From Promineifilum sp019695075 (lineage in GTDB: Bacteria > Chloroflexota > Anaerolineae > Promineifilales > Promineifilaceae): a stretch of 64,000 bases of DNA. Positions 42,579 through 54,657 of the stretch are shown here, piece after piece (within the stretch, counting starts at the first letter, position 1; every line of letters starts with the position of its first letter). The DNA is taken from positions 1 to 64,000 of the forward strand of contig JAHCIO010000011.1 in the NCBI GenBank assembly GCA_026129185.1, read 5' to 3'. A model generated the notes under the pieces. It worked only from the letters and a program-made list of their open reading frames with translations, was not told where the DNA came from and made no database searches. Position numbers and translations under genes: made by a program.

Positions 42579-43352
42579 CTAGCCGACGATGGCCGCCACC
42601 AGCTCGACGATGGCCGCGGCCAGGGTCATCACGCCGGGCACGGCGTGGGCCACCTTGCCGGCGGCGCGCTTGACCGTCTCGCCCAGGTCGCGGACGAGGT
42701 CGCCGTCTGGCCCGTCGGCGGTCGCTTCTTCGGCCAGCTGGGCCACGCGGTCGGCCAGCTTGGCGGCGTCGGCGGCCGTCTCCGGCGGCGTGGCGGTCAG
42801 CGCCGCTTTCAGTTCGCCCACCAGCCGGGCCAACTCGGCGCGCTGGTCGGGCGCGGCGGCGGGCATGGCCCCGAGCGTCTGGGTCACGTTGTCCAGCTTC
42901 GACTCGATATTGAGGATGGCCCCGCGGAAGTCGCCGGACATGACGTGCTTGCTGCCACGAATTTCGTCGCCGGCGACGTTCTTCTGGCCGACGCCGACGT
43001 CGCCGCCGGCATTCACCGGCCCGCCGAAGTAAGCCCCGCCGCCGGTGTTGATATTGAAGACGGTCGCCCCGCCCTCCTCGGCCGCGCCGCCGGGCAGCTC
43101 CAGATTGGCCGGCGCGTCGGGCCAGACGACGTTCGTCCGCTCTGCCCGCGCCCAGCCCAGCAGTTGGGCCAGCAGCCCGCGCCGGCCGGCCTCGGTCAGC
43201 AGGGCGTTGATCTTGGTCGGCTTGGCCCCGCCGCGCAACGAGTCGTAGTCGATGCCCAGCACGAAAGCGGCCGTCTCGATCTCCTCGCCGCTGAAGTAGG
43301 TGTTCAGCTTGCCCTGCACGTCGGCCCAGAAGGCGCGGCTGGCGTCGTTCAT
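42579..43352 (-). CDS. EAD protein with Gly/Asp-rich module and C-terminal helical domain
   Basis: A 257-residue protein without export signal; GGAGAA precedes the ATG at 43352. Residues ~8-78 form an effector-associated domain (YFSGEEIETAAFVLGIDYDSL, then KINALLTEAGRRGLLAQLL, WARAERTNVVWPD), the same general class as at the N-terminus of the TIR protein at 1.4 kb. Residues ~97-160 form a Gly/Asp-rich segment with solenoid-like periodicity (GGGAYFGGPVNAGGDVGVGQ, GDEIRGSKHVMSGDFRGAIL, NIESKLDNVTQ). The last ~95 residues are predicted helical with a hydrophobic end (VMTLAAAIVELVAAIVG). The upstream caspase-like gene carries the same last two modules, so the two probably co-assemble. No catalytic motif: likely adaptor or regulator. 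Confidence 0.8.
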   Translation of the reverse strand: MNDASRAFWADVQGKLNTYFSGEEIETAAFVLGIDYDSLRGGAKPTKINALLTEAGRRGLLAQLLGWARAERTNVVWPDAPANLELPGGAAEEGGATVFNINTGGGAYFGGPVNAGGDVGVGQKNVAGDEIRGSKHVMSGDFRGAILNIESKLDNVTQTLGAMPAAAPDQRAELARLVGELKAALTATPPETAADAAKLADRVAQLAEEATADGPDGDLVRDLGETVKRAAGKVAHAVPGVMTLAAAIVELVAAIVG

Positions 43353-43383
43353 TGTCTTTCTCCGGTTGTCCAAGATGAAAGGA

Positions 43384-43429
43384 AAACCTCAGAGGTCTTC
43401 AGGCCGCTGCGGCCCGACCTCTGAGGTTT
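43384..43429 (-). terminator. 14-bp hairpin with inner GGCCGC stem between caspase and EAD genes
   Basis: AAACCTCAGAGGTC and its exact complement flank a smaller GGCCG/CGGCC stem. On the minus strand the hairpin is followed by TTTTCCTTTC. It starts five bases after the caspase stop, so it may terminate or attenuate transcription into the EAD gene. Its sequence also looks like a dispersed repeat. Confidence 0.6.
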
Positions 43430-43433
43430 GGAG

Positions 43434-44774
43434 CTACATGCCCAACGACCGGCGCACGGCGGCAGTGATCTGCCGGGCGGCGGCGGGCAAGCCGGGGCGA
43501 ACATCGCCTAGCGCGTCAGCGGCCCGCTCCAGCGCCCGGCCGCCGATGTCGGCCAGTTCACCATCGCCCTCGGCCACGGCGGCGGTCACTTTGGCCAGCC
43601 GGCCGGCCACGGCTTCGGCCTCGCGCGCTCGCTCGGCCGGCACACGCTGCAACTCCGCCTCCAGCGCCGCTGCCAGGCTGTTCAGGTCGGCGCGCTGCTC
43701 GCCGCCCAACGGCGCGGCCATGATCGATTGGGTCACGTTGGTCAACTGCGACTCGATGTTGAGCACCGCGCCCTGGAAGTTGCCCGACATGACGTACTTG
43801 CTGCCGCGAATCTCGTCGCCGCCGGTCGTCTTCTGGCCGATGCCTACGTCGCCGCCGGCCGACACCGGCCCGGCGAAATAGGCTCCGCCGCCGGTGCTGA
43901 TGACCGGCCCGCCCGGCGGCAGCGGGGCGACGGGGTCGGGCAAAGCCATGCCCTTGCTGATCCCCTTGCCGCCCAGCAGCAGGGCCACGGGGAAGTTCTC
44001 GCCGCTGGTCTGGTAGACGGGCGTCTGCGACGCGCCATACTCCGCCTGGGCGCTGGCCGGCACGGCACGGGAGACGTGGCCCATGATGTCGCTGACCAGC
44101 ACCTCGGTCGCCCCCTCGGCCTGGGCGTGGCCGGTCAGGGCTTCGACGACGTGGTAGGTGAAGATGCTCATCTTGCGGTCGGAGCGGACATAGGAGCTTT
44201 CGGCAGCCGACGACGAACTGAGCACCGCCCGCCCCTGCCCCTGCGACAGGGCGGCGATGGGCCGGGTCTCGGCCGGCGCGGCCGACTTGCGCAGCCCCTC
44301 CGCGCTAAAGAGGTCATCCCCCTTGATGTTCATGCCGCCGGCGTGGCAACAGTCGAGCACGACCAGCAGGCGGCGCGGCTGCACCTGTTCGATGGCCGCG
44401 GCCATGTCGCCGGCCCGCAGCAACGATTCGGTGATGGGCGAGCGCAGGTCGTAGGGCAACAGGTAGTAGCTGTTGTCGTCGTTGTTGACCGCGCCGTGGC
44501 CGGAGTAGAAGACGACGGCCGTGGCGTTGCCGCTGCCGTCGGCGGCGACGCGCTCCTTCAGCCAGGCCAGCCCGCCGCGGATGCCGTCGCGCGAGGCGTC
44601 CGCGCCCAGCAGCAGGCGAACGTTGTCGGCCGGGTAGGCGCAGCGCTCCGGATGCACCAGCACATCGCGCAGGGCCTCGGCGTCTCTGGCCACGGTCGGC
44701 AGGGCGTATTGGGGGATGAGGTTGTCGTTGACGGCGATGAGCAGGGCGTAGGCGTTGCTGAATTGGTCGGCCAT
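43434..44774 (-). CDS. Caspase-like (peptidase C14) protein with shared EAD-system module
   Basis: A 446-residue cytoplasmic protein; GGAGGAGAAG precedes the ATG. Residues ~1-245 are a caspase/metacaspase domain: YALLIAVNDN, ARDAEALRDVL, VVFYSGHGA with His93, VVLDCCHAGG with Cys143, then AVLSSSSAAESSY and FTYHVVEAL. Residues ~285-350 repeat the neighbour's Gly/Asp-rich segment (GGGAYFAGPVSAGGDVGIGQ, GDEIRGSKYVMSGNFQGAVL, NIESQLTNVTQ), and the C-terminal ~95 residues match the neighbour's helical domain (RADLNSLAAALEAELQRVP...). Known bacterial caspases of this type act in conflict or suicide responses, activated through EAD or similar adaptors. Here the adaptor candidate is the next gene downstream. 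Catalytic residues are intact. Confidence 0.9.
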   Translation of the reverse strand: MADQFSNAYALLIAVNDNLIPQYALPTVARDAEALRDVLVHPERCAYPADNVRLLLGADASRDGIRGGLAWLKERVAADGSGNATAVVFYSGHGAVNNDDNSYYLLPYDLRSPITESLLRAGDMAAAIEQVQPRRLLVVLDCCHAGGMNIKGDDLFSAEGLRKSAAPAETRPIAALSQGQGRAVLSSSSAAESSYVRSDRKMSIFTYHVVEALTGHAQAEGATEVLVSDIMGHVSRAVPASAQAEYGASQTPVYQTSGENFPVALLLGGKGISKGMALPDPVAPLPPGGPVISTGGGAYFAGPVSAGGDVGIGQKTTGGDEIRGSKYVMSGNFQGAVLNIESQLTNVTQSIMAAPLGGEQRADLNSLAAALEAELQRVPAERAREAEAVAGRLAKVTAAVAEGDGELADIGGRALERAADALGDVRPGLPAAARQITAAVRRSLGM

Positions 44775-44818
44775 CGGTCTTCTCCTCCGCGGCGGCGCGC
44801 AGCCGCCCCAGGTGCGGC

Positions 44819-44824
44819 ATTGTA
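44819..44824 (-). promoter_or_regulatory. TACAAT -10-like box for the caspase/EAD unit
   Basis: GTTGTACAAT on the minus strand lies about 45 bp before the caspase start; the AT-richer stretch GATGTTTTGTTG precedes it. No good -35 box. Confidence 0.4.
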
Positions 44825-44876
44825 CAACAAAACATCGCCGCCGTCAGGGGCAAGACGTAAAAAGAAACATAAAGAA

Positions 44877-44908
44877 GGTGCGACGCACTGCGGAAAGTGC
44901 GTCGCACC
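44877..44908 (-). terminator. Intrinsic terminator-like hairpin after the amylase gene
   Basis: A perfect 13-bp stem (GGTGCGACGCACT and complement) with a GCGGAA loop lies 22 bp beyond the amylase stop. On the minus strand it is followed by CTTCTTTATGTTTCTTTTTA, a U-rich tail. Confidence 0.7.
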
Positions 44909-44930
44909 ACGAGGCAGGGTAAGGGCGGGC

Positions 44931-49013
<4,083 letters not shown>

Positions 49014-49347
49014 GGGAAGTAGAACTCCTCACCGGCTCCACCGCAGCCGCGGAGCCGTCGTATGCAGCACAGTGACAATACAGCAACAGAACCAGCGGCC
49101 GCGCGGGTCGTGCCGCTGGGAAAGTGAACCAGGGTGAATTGTGTCTGTTGGTCGCCGATCACCTCCCGGACAGCTTCCCACTCTCGCCGGGCGCACCGCC
49201 GTCCTTCCTGATACCCCTGGAGCGGCGCGTTCTCGCTATGGCTACGCTGAATGCCGATGAAGCTAAAGGTGCGGTTTGGGCAGCGCGGCCAGGCGGCCGC
49301 GAGCAGATATGACGGTGTTTTAGCAGGTTTGGGGGAGAGGTCAAGGG
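49014..49347. other. Spacer between amylase promoter side and PIN toxin gene
   Basis: 334 bp with no gene recognised; GAGGAG about 12 bases before the amylase ATG is its likely ribosome site. The remainder should hold the amylase promoter, but no convincing -10/-35 pair was found. Short frames here have no family likeness. Confidence 0.5.
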
Positions 49348-49815
49348 CTAATCAAGATGGTCAAGCGGGTTCTCCACAACCATTCCCTCTGAGCGCGCAA
49401 ACTCGAGCAGGCGACCGTCCGCGGACAGAAAAGTCAATGCCGGCGCGCCCTTTAGTACAAGTCGCTGGTTCACGACCAGGGCAGTTGCCAGATGAACTGC
49501 GTCATACGCTCGCAAAGGGTGCCGCTTGGCCAATTGCTCAGCCATACTCAGCACATCCACATTTACCCTCAACGCTCGCAAGACGGTAGCGACATCGAAG
49601 CTAAAGGCCTGCCACAGTTCCTCCTGGGTCGCAGGAGTAAGCGCACCCTCTCGGCTACGTCGCGCCAACGCACAAGCTACCTCAACTCTCGCCAACGATG
49701 AGGTCACCAGCAGGCCCGTCGCTTGTTCAACGCGCTCCCGAACCCAAGCGCTCCCAATTTCATCCACGTAGTACTTGATGAGCGCGCTCGTGTCGAAATA
49801 CTGCGTCGTCACCAC
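49348..49815 (-). CDS. vapC: VapC-type PIN-domain toxin
   Basis: A 155-residue PIN domain nuclease. The acidic active-site residues are all present: Asp8 (YFDTSALIKYYV), Glu45 (RVEVACAL), Asp105 (YDAVHLATAL) and Asp133 (LSADGRLLEFA). PIN toxins cleave tRNA or other RNA when released from their antitoxin. The start lies inside the 3' end of the upstream small gene (7-bp overlap), the usual antitoxin-toxin arrangement. Assigned to the toxin role by fold and context. Confidence 0.88.
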   Translation of the reverse strand: MVTTQYFDTSALIKYYVDEIGSAWVRERVEQATGLLVTSSLARVEVACALARRSREGALTPATQEELWQAFSFDVATVLRALRVNVDVLSMAEQLAKRHPLRAYDAVHLATALVVNQRLVLKGAPALTFLSADGRLLEFARSEGMVVENPLDHLD

Positions 49816-50111
49816 TCGCCTCGTTCCTCTATAAGGATCTCGCTAAGAGGCTTGCCAGGCACTTTGCCGAGCAGGCGCGCCAATTCGGCGCGCCGTTCGG
49901 CGCTCACCGGGTCTACTGCCGGTACATCGGGCCACGTCTCGACGAGGCCGGCCGCCTCCAAAGCATCGAGAGCCTCCTGCTGTTCGTCAATCAGGTCACC
50001 CTGGCTCGCGCCAAGGACACGCACCTGCACTTGCTGCTTTTCTTTGAGCCGCAGGGGACGCAATGGACGCAGGACGCCGTTCTCATAAATAGCGGTCACT
50101 GTCTCAGCCAT
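49809..50111 (-). CDS. DUF104-like antitoxin partner of the PIN toxin
   Basis: A 100-residue protein starting AETVTAIYENGVLRPLRPLRL, the N-terminal beta pattern of DUF104 (AF2212-like) antitoxins. The C-terminal part is helical and acidic/basic mixed (AERRAELARLLGKVPGKPLSEIL), suited to wrapping the PIN active site. GGAGGCACAC precedes the ATG. At 100 residues it is longer than the ~60-70 usual for DUF104, owing to the helical C-terminus. Overlap with the toxin frame implies coupled translation, and autorepression of the pair is likely by analogy. Confidence 0.82.
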   Translation of the reverse strand: MAETVTAIYENGVLRPLRPLRLKEKQQVQVRVLGASQGDLIDEQQEALDALEAAGLVETWPDVPAVDPVSAERRAELARLLGKVPGKPLSEILIEERGEW

Positions 50112-50142
50112 GTGTGCCTCCAGCCGGATGGTAGGTCAGCCT

Positions 50143-50148
50143 ATTATA
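50143..50148 (-). promoter_or_regulatory. TATAAT -10 box for the antitoxin-toxin pair
   Basis: GAGTATAATAGG on the minus strand lies 32 bp before the antitoxin ATG, directly after the stop of the upstream oxidoreductase gene, so the pair has its own promoter. Confidence 0.55.
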
Positions 50149-50153
50149 CTCGA

Positions 50154-51155
50154 TCAGTCTTTAACTTCCGCCACGTACACCCGCTCCCCCCGCCGCGCCG
50201 ACTCGTAGAGAGCCAGCGCCGTGCGCACGTGGTTGCGCGTCTCGTCCAGCGACAGATAGGTCGGCGCGCCGTCGAGGATGGCGGCGTGCATGTCCTCCAC
50301 CTCGCCGGCGTATAGCTCTTGCTCCTCCACCGGTACTTGCTCGGCGCGGTCGTCGGCGTCGACGAACAGCAGCCGCCGCTCGCCGGGAACCAGGCCGGTG
50401 AAGGGCCGGTTCAGCACCAGCCGGCCGCGCTCGCCCAATACGTCAACGTGGGTATACCACGGCAGATCGAAGCTGCTGCTGATCTGAGCCATGCCGCCGC
50501 CGGCGTAGCTCAGCAGCCCGCTGAAGCCGACATCGACGCCGCTCGCACCGGCGCGGCTGTGGCCGAAGACCCACTCCGGCGGCCCGCCGAAGACGTACTG
50601 GGCGAAGCTGAGCGGGTAGACGCCCACGTCCCACAGGCTGCCGCCGCCCAACTCTGGCTTCAGGCGCACGTTCGCGGCGTCGGTCATGCGGAAGCTGAAC
50701 GCGCCGCGCACCAGGCGCACCGCCCCCAGCCGCCCGGCGCGCAGCCACTCGCCGACGGCCTTCGTCTGCGGGTGGTGGCGGTACATGAACGCCTCGGCCA
50801 GCACACGGCCGTTGGCCCGCGCCGCCGCGGCCATGCGGTCGACGTCGGCCGTCGTCAGGGCGAACGGTTTCTCGCACAGCACGTGGACGCCCCGCTCCAG
50901 CGCGCGCACCGTCCATTCGGCGTGCAGATGGTTGGGCAGGCTGACGTAGACGACATCGACCGCGCCCGATTCCAGCAGCGCGTCGTAGCCGCCGAACGCC
51001 TGCGGGATGCCCCATTGGGCGGCGTAGGCAGCGGCCGATTCCTGTTCGCGGCTGGCCACGGCGACCAGCTCCCCCCACTCCGAGGCGCGAATGGCGGGGA
51101 TAACGCGCTTGTTGATGTTGGCGGTTGAGAGCAAACCCCAGCGGACTGTGTTCAT
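50154..51155 (-). CDS. Gfo/Idh/MocA-family oxidoreductase
   Basis: A 333-residue NAD(P)-dependent sugar oxidoreductase. N-terminal Rossmann fold: VRWGLLSTANINKRVIPAI (a variant GLLSTANI in place of the G-x-G-x-x-G core, known in the Gfo/Idh family), LVAVASRE, VYVSLPNHLH. The family hallmark CEKPFALT carries the catalytic lysine (~95). The C-terminal domain has YRHHPQTKAVGEWLRAG, LGGGSLWDVGVYPL and VFGHSRAGASGVDVGFSGLLSY. Substrates of the family are sugars, inositols or trans-dihydrodiols; similarity of the GGGSLWDVGVYPL segment to glucose-fructose oxidoreductase/dihydrodiol dehydrogenase types is noted. It appears monocistronic. Confidence 0.9.
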   Translation of the reverse strand: MNTVRWGLLSTANINKRVIPAIRASEWGELVAVASREQESAAAYAAQWGIPQAFGGYDALLESGAVDVVYVSLPNHLHAEWTVRALERGVHVLCEKPFALTTADVDRMAAAARANGRVLAEAFMYRHHPQTKAVGEWLRAGRLGAVRLVRGAFSFRMTDAANVRLKPELGGGSLWDVGVYPLSFAQYVFGGPPEWVFGHSRAGASGVDVGFSGLLSYAGGGMAQISSSFDLPWYTHVDVLGERGRLVLNRPFTGLVPGERRLLFVDADDRAEQVPVEEQELYAGEVEDMHAAILDGAPTYLSLDETRNHVRTALALYESARRGERVYVAEVKD

Positions 51156-51235
51156 AGCTGTCTCCGTAGTCGCGCCGCCGTGGTGAAGGCGGCATGGTCA
51201 GGCAGGCATTGTAGGCCATTCGCATGCCCGCGCAA

Positions 51236-51404
51236 GCGTGGCGCGATTCTCCGAATCGCATCCCCCTCCGCGCGTGGCGCGATTCTCCGAATCGCGTCCC
51301 CCTCCGCGCGTGGTGCGATTCTCCGAATCGCGTCCCCCTCCGCGCGTGGTGCGATTCTCCGAATCGCATCCCCCTCCGCGCGTGGTGCGATTCTCCGAAT
51401 CGCG
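51236..51404. repeat. 36-bp tandem repeat, 4.7 copies, each with a GCGATTC/GAATCGC stem
   Basis: Units start at 51236, 51272, 51308, 51344 and 51380 (partial). Differences are single bases (GGCGC/GGTGC; GCATCC/GCGTCC). Each unit holds GCGATTC-TCC-GAATCGC, then TCCCCCTCCGC. A related single hairpin, GCGATTCTGGAGAATCGC, follows at 51425-51442. The 36-bp period equals 12 codons, so all frames read as repeats, but none looks like a gene. It fills the 353-bp spacer before the first sugar dehydrogenase. Confidence 0.93.
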
Positions 51405-51482
51405 TTCTTGCGCCAGAGTGAAGAGCGATTCTGGAGAATCGCGCCACGCGGCTGATTGGTGTCCTGTTTCATCAGCCGGTGC

Positions 51483-51488
51483 TATACT
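51483..51488 (+). promoter_or_regulatory. TATACT -10 box for the sugar dehydrogenase pair
   Basis: GTGCTATACTGACC precedes the start codon by 20 bp, with GTGAGGGAACC as the ribosome site. Same GCTATACT form as the boxes at 11.25 and 18.95 kb. Confidence 0.55.
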
Positions 51489-51508
51489 GACCATAACGTG
51501 AGGGAACC

Positions 51509-52771
51509 ATGTCCAAATCATCGACTGCCCCGGCCATGTCCACGCCCATGCGCCTGATGGCGCTGCTCATTGTCCCTCTACTCCTGCTACCCCTGCTGTT
51601 CGGCCGCCCCGCGGCCGGCAGCGCGGCGGCCAGCGACGCGACCACGAACCGCGTCTTCCTCCCCGTCGCCCTCGACCGGGCCACCTTCCGCGCCTCGCCG
51701 CTCGGCAGCGGCTTCCAACAGGTGACGGAAATCACCGACGCCGGCGACGACCGGCTGTTCATCGCCGAGCGCGCCGGCGTGGTCAAAATCCTGCACCCCG
51801 ACGGCCGCATCACCACCTTTCTCGACATCCATCAGCGCGTCATCAGCAACGACAACTCGGAGTACGGCTTCTTCGACATCGCCTTCCATCCCGGCTACAA
51901 AGACCCCACCTCGCCCGGCTATGGCTTCTTCTACGTCAGCTACACGACGGGCAAAGACGACGGTGTGATCATCGACGTGCATTTCAACGTCTCGCGCTTT
52001 CGCGTTTCGGCCGACCCGGACGTAGCCGACCCCAACAGCGAGGTATTCTTGCAGCACGAGAAGCAGTCGTTCAACGTCCACAAGGGCGGCGGCATGGAGT
52101 TCGACCCGCGCAACAACCTGCTCTACTTTGGCATGGGCGACGACCGGCTGCTGCTCATTGCCCAGAGCGACCGCTCGCCCAAGGGCAAAATCTCCCGGCT
52201 GCAGGTCGATAGCGTGCCGCGCGACGCCGCCCCGCGCAGCGTAGCCACCATCAGCGAGGAGATCTGGGTCTTCGGCCTGCGCAATCCGTGGCGCTTCGAC
52301 CTGGACCCGGCGACCAATGCCATCTTCATCGGCGAAGTGGGCGACTACCTGTGGGAGGAAGTCAACCTGGCGCCCATGACCGCCCGCGGCTACAACTTCG
52401 GCTGGCCGTGCATGGAAGGCGGCTTCGTCTTCCCGGAGACGAACGAGGTGCCGGAGTGCCAGACCCCCTGGCTGTTCAAGCGGGCCATCCACGAATACCC
52501 CCACAAAGACGGCAGCGGTCGTTGCGCCGTCATCGGCGGTCACGTCAACCGGCCGGAGTACAACCCCAACGACGGCCGCTACATCTTCGGCGACATGTGC
52601 AGCCGGGAGATCTTCAGCCTGTCGCGCAACGCCAGCGGGGCCTGGCAACGGACGCTGCTGGGCGTCGTCCCCGGCGATCTGATCAACACCATCGGCGAAG
52701 ACCGCCACGGCACGCAGTACGTCGGCACGGCCGCCCGCGGCGGGCCGATCTGGAAGCTGTTCATTCCCTAG
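51509..52771 (+). CDS. PQQ-type soluble sugar dehydrogenase, copy 1
   Basis: A 420-residue exported six-bladed propeller of the glucose/sorbosone dehydrogenase (GSDH) family. Signal segment ~10-35. NRVFLPVALDRA follows at once, a hydrophobic LP motif recurring in other exported proteins here. GSDH pattern: FQQVTEITDAGDDRLFIAER, GVVKILHPDG, FFDIAFHPGY, NVHKGGGMEFDP, WVFGLRNPWRFDLDP, YNFGWPCMEG, YIFGDMCSREIFSL. Members oxidise aldoses using PQQ, though many have no proven cofactor. The gene 40 bp downstream is a close paralogue. Confidence 0.88.
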   Translation: MSKSSTAPAMSTPMRLMALLIVPLLLLPLLFGRPAAGSAAASDATTNRVFLPVALDRATFRASPLGSGFQQVTEITDAGDDRLFIAERAGVVKILHPDGRITTFLDIHQRVISNDNSEYGFFDIAFHPGYKDPTSPGYGFFYVSYTTGKDDGVIIDVHFNVSRFRVSADPDVADPNSEVFLQHEKQSFNVHKGGGMEFDPRNNLLYFGMGDDRLLLIAQSDRSPKGKISRLQVDSVPRDAAPRSVATISEEIWVFGLRNPWRFDLDPATNAIFIGEVGDYLWEEVNLAPMTARGYNFGWPCMEGGFVFPETNEVPECQTPWLFKRAIHEYPHKDGSGRCAVIGGHVNRPEYNPNDGRYIFGDMCSREIFSLSRNASGAWQRTLLGVVPGDLINTIGEDRHGTQYVGTAARGGPIWKLFIP

Positions 52772-52811
52772 CCGCCGGCGGATCGATACGCCTAGCCGTG
52801 GAGAGACACCT

Positions 52812-54062
52812 ATGAGCCACCCTCAGCCTATCGCCACGCGCGCGGCCGGCCTGCTGCTGTTGCTGGTTGGGCTGGCCGCCGGCGCCCTGGCCGGGCCGGC
52901 CGCCGCCCGCCCCGCCGCCGCCAGCCGCGTTTTTGTGCCCCTGGCCGCCGGCAAGGTCGCCTTCGGCGCGACGGCCATACCGGGAACCTATAACGAGGTC
53001 ACGGCCATCACCCACGCCGGCGACGACCGCCTGTTCATCGGTGAGCGCGAGGGCCGGGTCAAGATCCTCCATCCCGACGGCCACGTGACCGTCTTCCTCG
53101 ACATTCGCCACCGCGTCATCGCCAGCCGCGGCGAGTACGGCTTCTACGACATCGCCTTTCACCCCGGCTACGCCGACCCGGCCTCGCCCGGCTATGGCTT
53201 CTTCTACGTCAGCTTCACCAGTGGGACAGACGAGCGGGCCACCGGCGGCGCGGACGCGGTCGATGTCGACTTGATCGTGGCCCGCTTCCGCGTCTCGGCC
53301 GATCCGAACGTGGCCGACCCAACCAGCGAAGTCCCTCTGCTGGTCGTGCCGCAGACCGACGACATCCACAAAGGCGGGGCGATGGAGATCGACCCGCGCA
53401 CCAACCGGCTCTTCGTGGGCGTGGGCGACGACTTCAAGAACCTCATCGCCCAGGACGCCGGCTCGCCCAAGGGCAAGATTTTGCGGCTGGCGGTCGATGA
53501 AGCGCCGCGCGACGCGCCGCCCTATCAGCTATTCCCGGTGACGACGGAGGTCTGGGCCAGCGGGCTGCGCAACCCGTGGCGGATCGACGTAGACCCGCTG
53601 GGCGATCAAATCATCATCGGCGAGGTGGGCGACGCCGATTGGGAAGAGGTCAACCGCGCCTCGCTGAGCACGCCGGGGGCCAACTTTGGCTGGCCGTGTC
53701 TGGAGGGGCTGATGGTCAAGCCCAACTTCGCCGGCGCGGCGGCCTGCCAGAACCCGGAGCGCTTCACGCGGCCGGTGTACGCCTACTCCCACCGCGACCC
53801 GGACAACAACCGCTGCGTGGTCATCGGCGGCAAGGTCTATCGCCCGGCCCACAACCCGACCGACGGCCGCTACGTCTTCGCCGATCTATGCACGCGCGAG
53901 GTCTTCGCCCTGGGCTACGACGCCGACGGCTCGTGGCCGGCCGTGCGGCTGGGCGTGGTCGGCGACGAACTGATCAACACCATCGGCGAAGACCGCTACG
54001 GCACGCAGTACATCGGCACGGCCGCCCGCGGGGGGGCGGTCTGGCGGTTGTCGATTCCCTAG
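52812..54062 (+). CDS. PQQ-type soluble sugar dehydrogenase, copy 2
   Basis: A 416-residue paralogue of the preceding gene with the same blade order: EVTAITHAGDDRLFIGERE, GRVKILHPDGHVTVFLDI, FYDIAFHPGYADPASPGYG, DIHKGGAMEIDPRTNRLF, WASGLRNPWRIDVDP, NFGWPCLEG, YVFADLCTREVFALGYDADG, and the shared end NTIGEDRYGTQYIGTAARGG. Signal segment ~8-33 followed by SRVFVPLAAGKV, the same LP-type motif position as copy 1. An extra TSGTDERATGGADAVD loop distinguishes it. GGAGAGACACCT precedes the ATG. Its stop interlocks with that of a convergent gene through one CTAG. Confidence 0.88.
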   Translation: MSHPQPIATRAAGLLLLLVGLAAGALAGPAAARPAAASRVFVPLAAGKVAFGATAIPGTYNEVTAITHAGDDRLFIGEREGRVKILHPDGHVTVFLDIRHRVIASRGEYGFYDIAFHPGYADPASPGYGFFYVSFTSGTDERATGGADAVDVDLIVARFRVSADPNVADPTSEVPLLVVPQTDDIHKGGAMEIDPRTNRLFVGVGDDFKNLIAQDAGSPKGKILRLAVDEAPRDAPPYQLFPVTTEVWASGLRNPWRIDVDPLGDQIIIGEVGDADWEEVNRASLSTPGANFGWPCLEGLMVKPNFAGAAACQNPERFTRPVYAYSHRDPDNNRCVVIGGKVYRPAHNPTDGRYVFADLCTREVFALGYDADGSWPAVRLGVVGDELINTIGEDRYGTQYIGTAARGGAVWRLSIP

Positions 54063-54424
54063 AACCGCGGCCGCAACCGCGCGCCCCCGCCCCACCCCGA
54101 CGCCAGGAACAGCACCCCGGCGAGCACCAGCGGCCCGGCCATCAGCACCAAAATACCCATCTCGCGCCAGCCGAAGACGAACGCGAAACCCACGGCCAGC
54201 GCCAGAAACAGCACCCCGCCCAGCCGCGGCCAGCGCCAGGCGAAAATGAGCGCCAGCACGACGGCATAGACCGGGGCCAGATGGATGAGGAAGCCGACAA
54301 CCTGCTCCAGCACGCTGCCGCTGTCGAAGACATCAAAGGCAAATAGCGTCAGGAACGCGGCGTAGAGAATGGCCACACCGCGCGGACTCCAGCGCAGCAG
54401 CTGGCCGGTCAACGATTCGGACAT
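54059..54424 (-). CDS. Small four-helix membrane protein
   Basis: A 121-residue, very hydrophobic protein with four predicted transmembrane helices (VAILYAAFLTLFAFDVF; VVGFLIHLAPVYAVVLALIFAW; GVLFLALAVGFAFVFG; MGILVLMAGPLVLAGVLFLASG). It resembles the short 'DUF7670-like' membrane proteins by eye, which have no known function. TGGAGGTGACACATG gives a good ribosome site. A degraded copy of the same gene lies inside the mobile element at 56.1-56.4 kb, in the same orientation. Confidence 0.8.
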   Translation of the reverse strand: MSESLTGQLLRWSPRGVAILYAAFLTLFAFDVFDSGSVLEQVVGFLIHLAPVYAVVLALIFAWRWPRLGGVLFLALAVGFAFVFGWREMGILVLMAGPLVLAGVLFLASGWGGGARLRPRF

Positions 54425-54657
54425 GTGTCACCTCCACTCACTTACAGCATAGATCGGCGGGCAGGCGCTGTCAACGGGGAAACAGGGGACAGGGGACAGG
54501 GGTCAGTAAACAGTGGACAGTGAACTAGCTACCTGACACAAAATCAGGTGAAGTAAGGCACCTGCCTGAATGCCGACGTCCTCATCCTGAAGCACGACGC
54601 CATTCGTTTTACAACGGCCTTGCCGACAGTGCTGACCGGATAGCGCTAATCATACTT

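Noticed and set aside
49014..49347. Possible small gene between amylase and toxin genes
   Set aside because: Frames here lack ribosome sites and family features; treated as spacer.
51236..51404. Regular 36-bp repeats considered as a CRISPR array
   Set aside because: The repeats are directly contiguous, with no variable spacers and no cas genes nearby.
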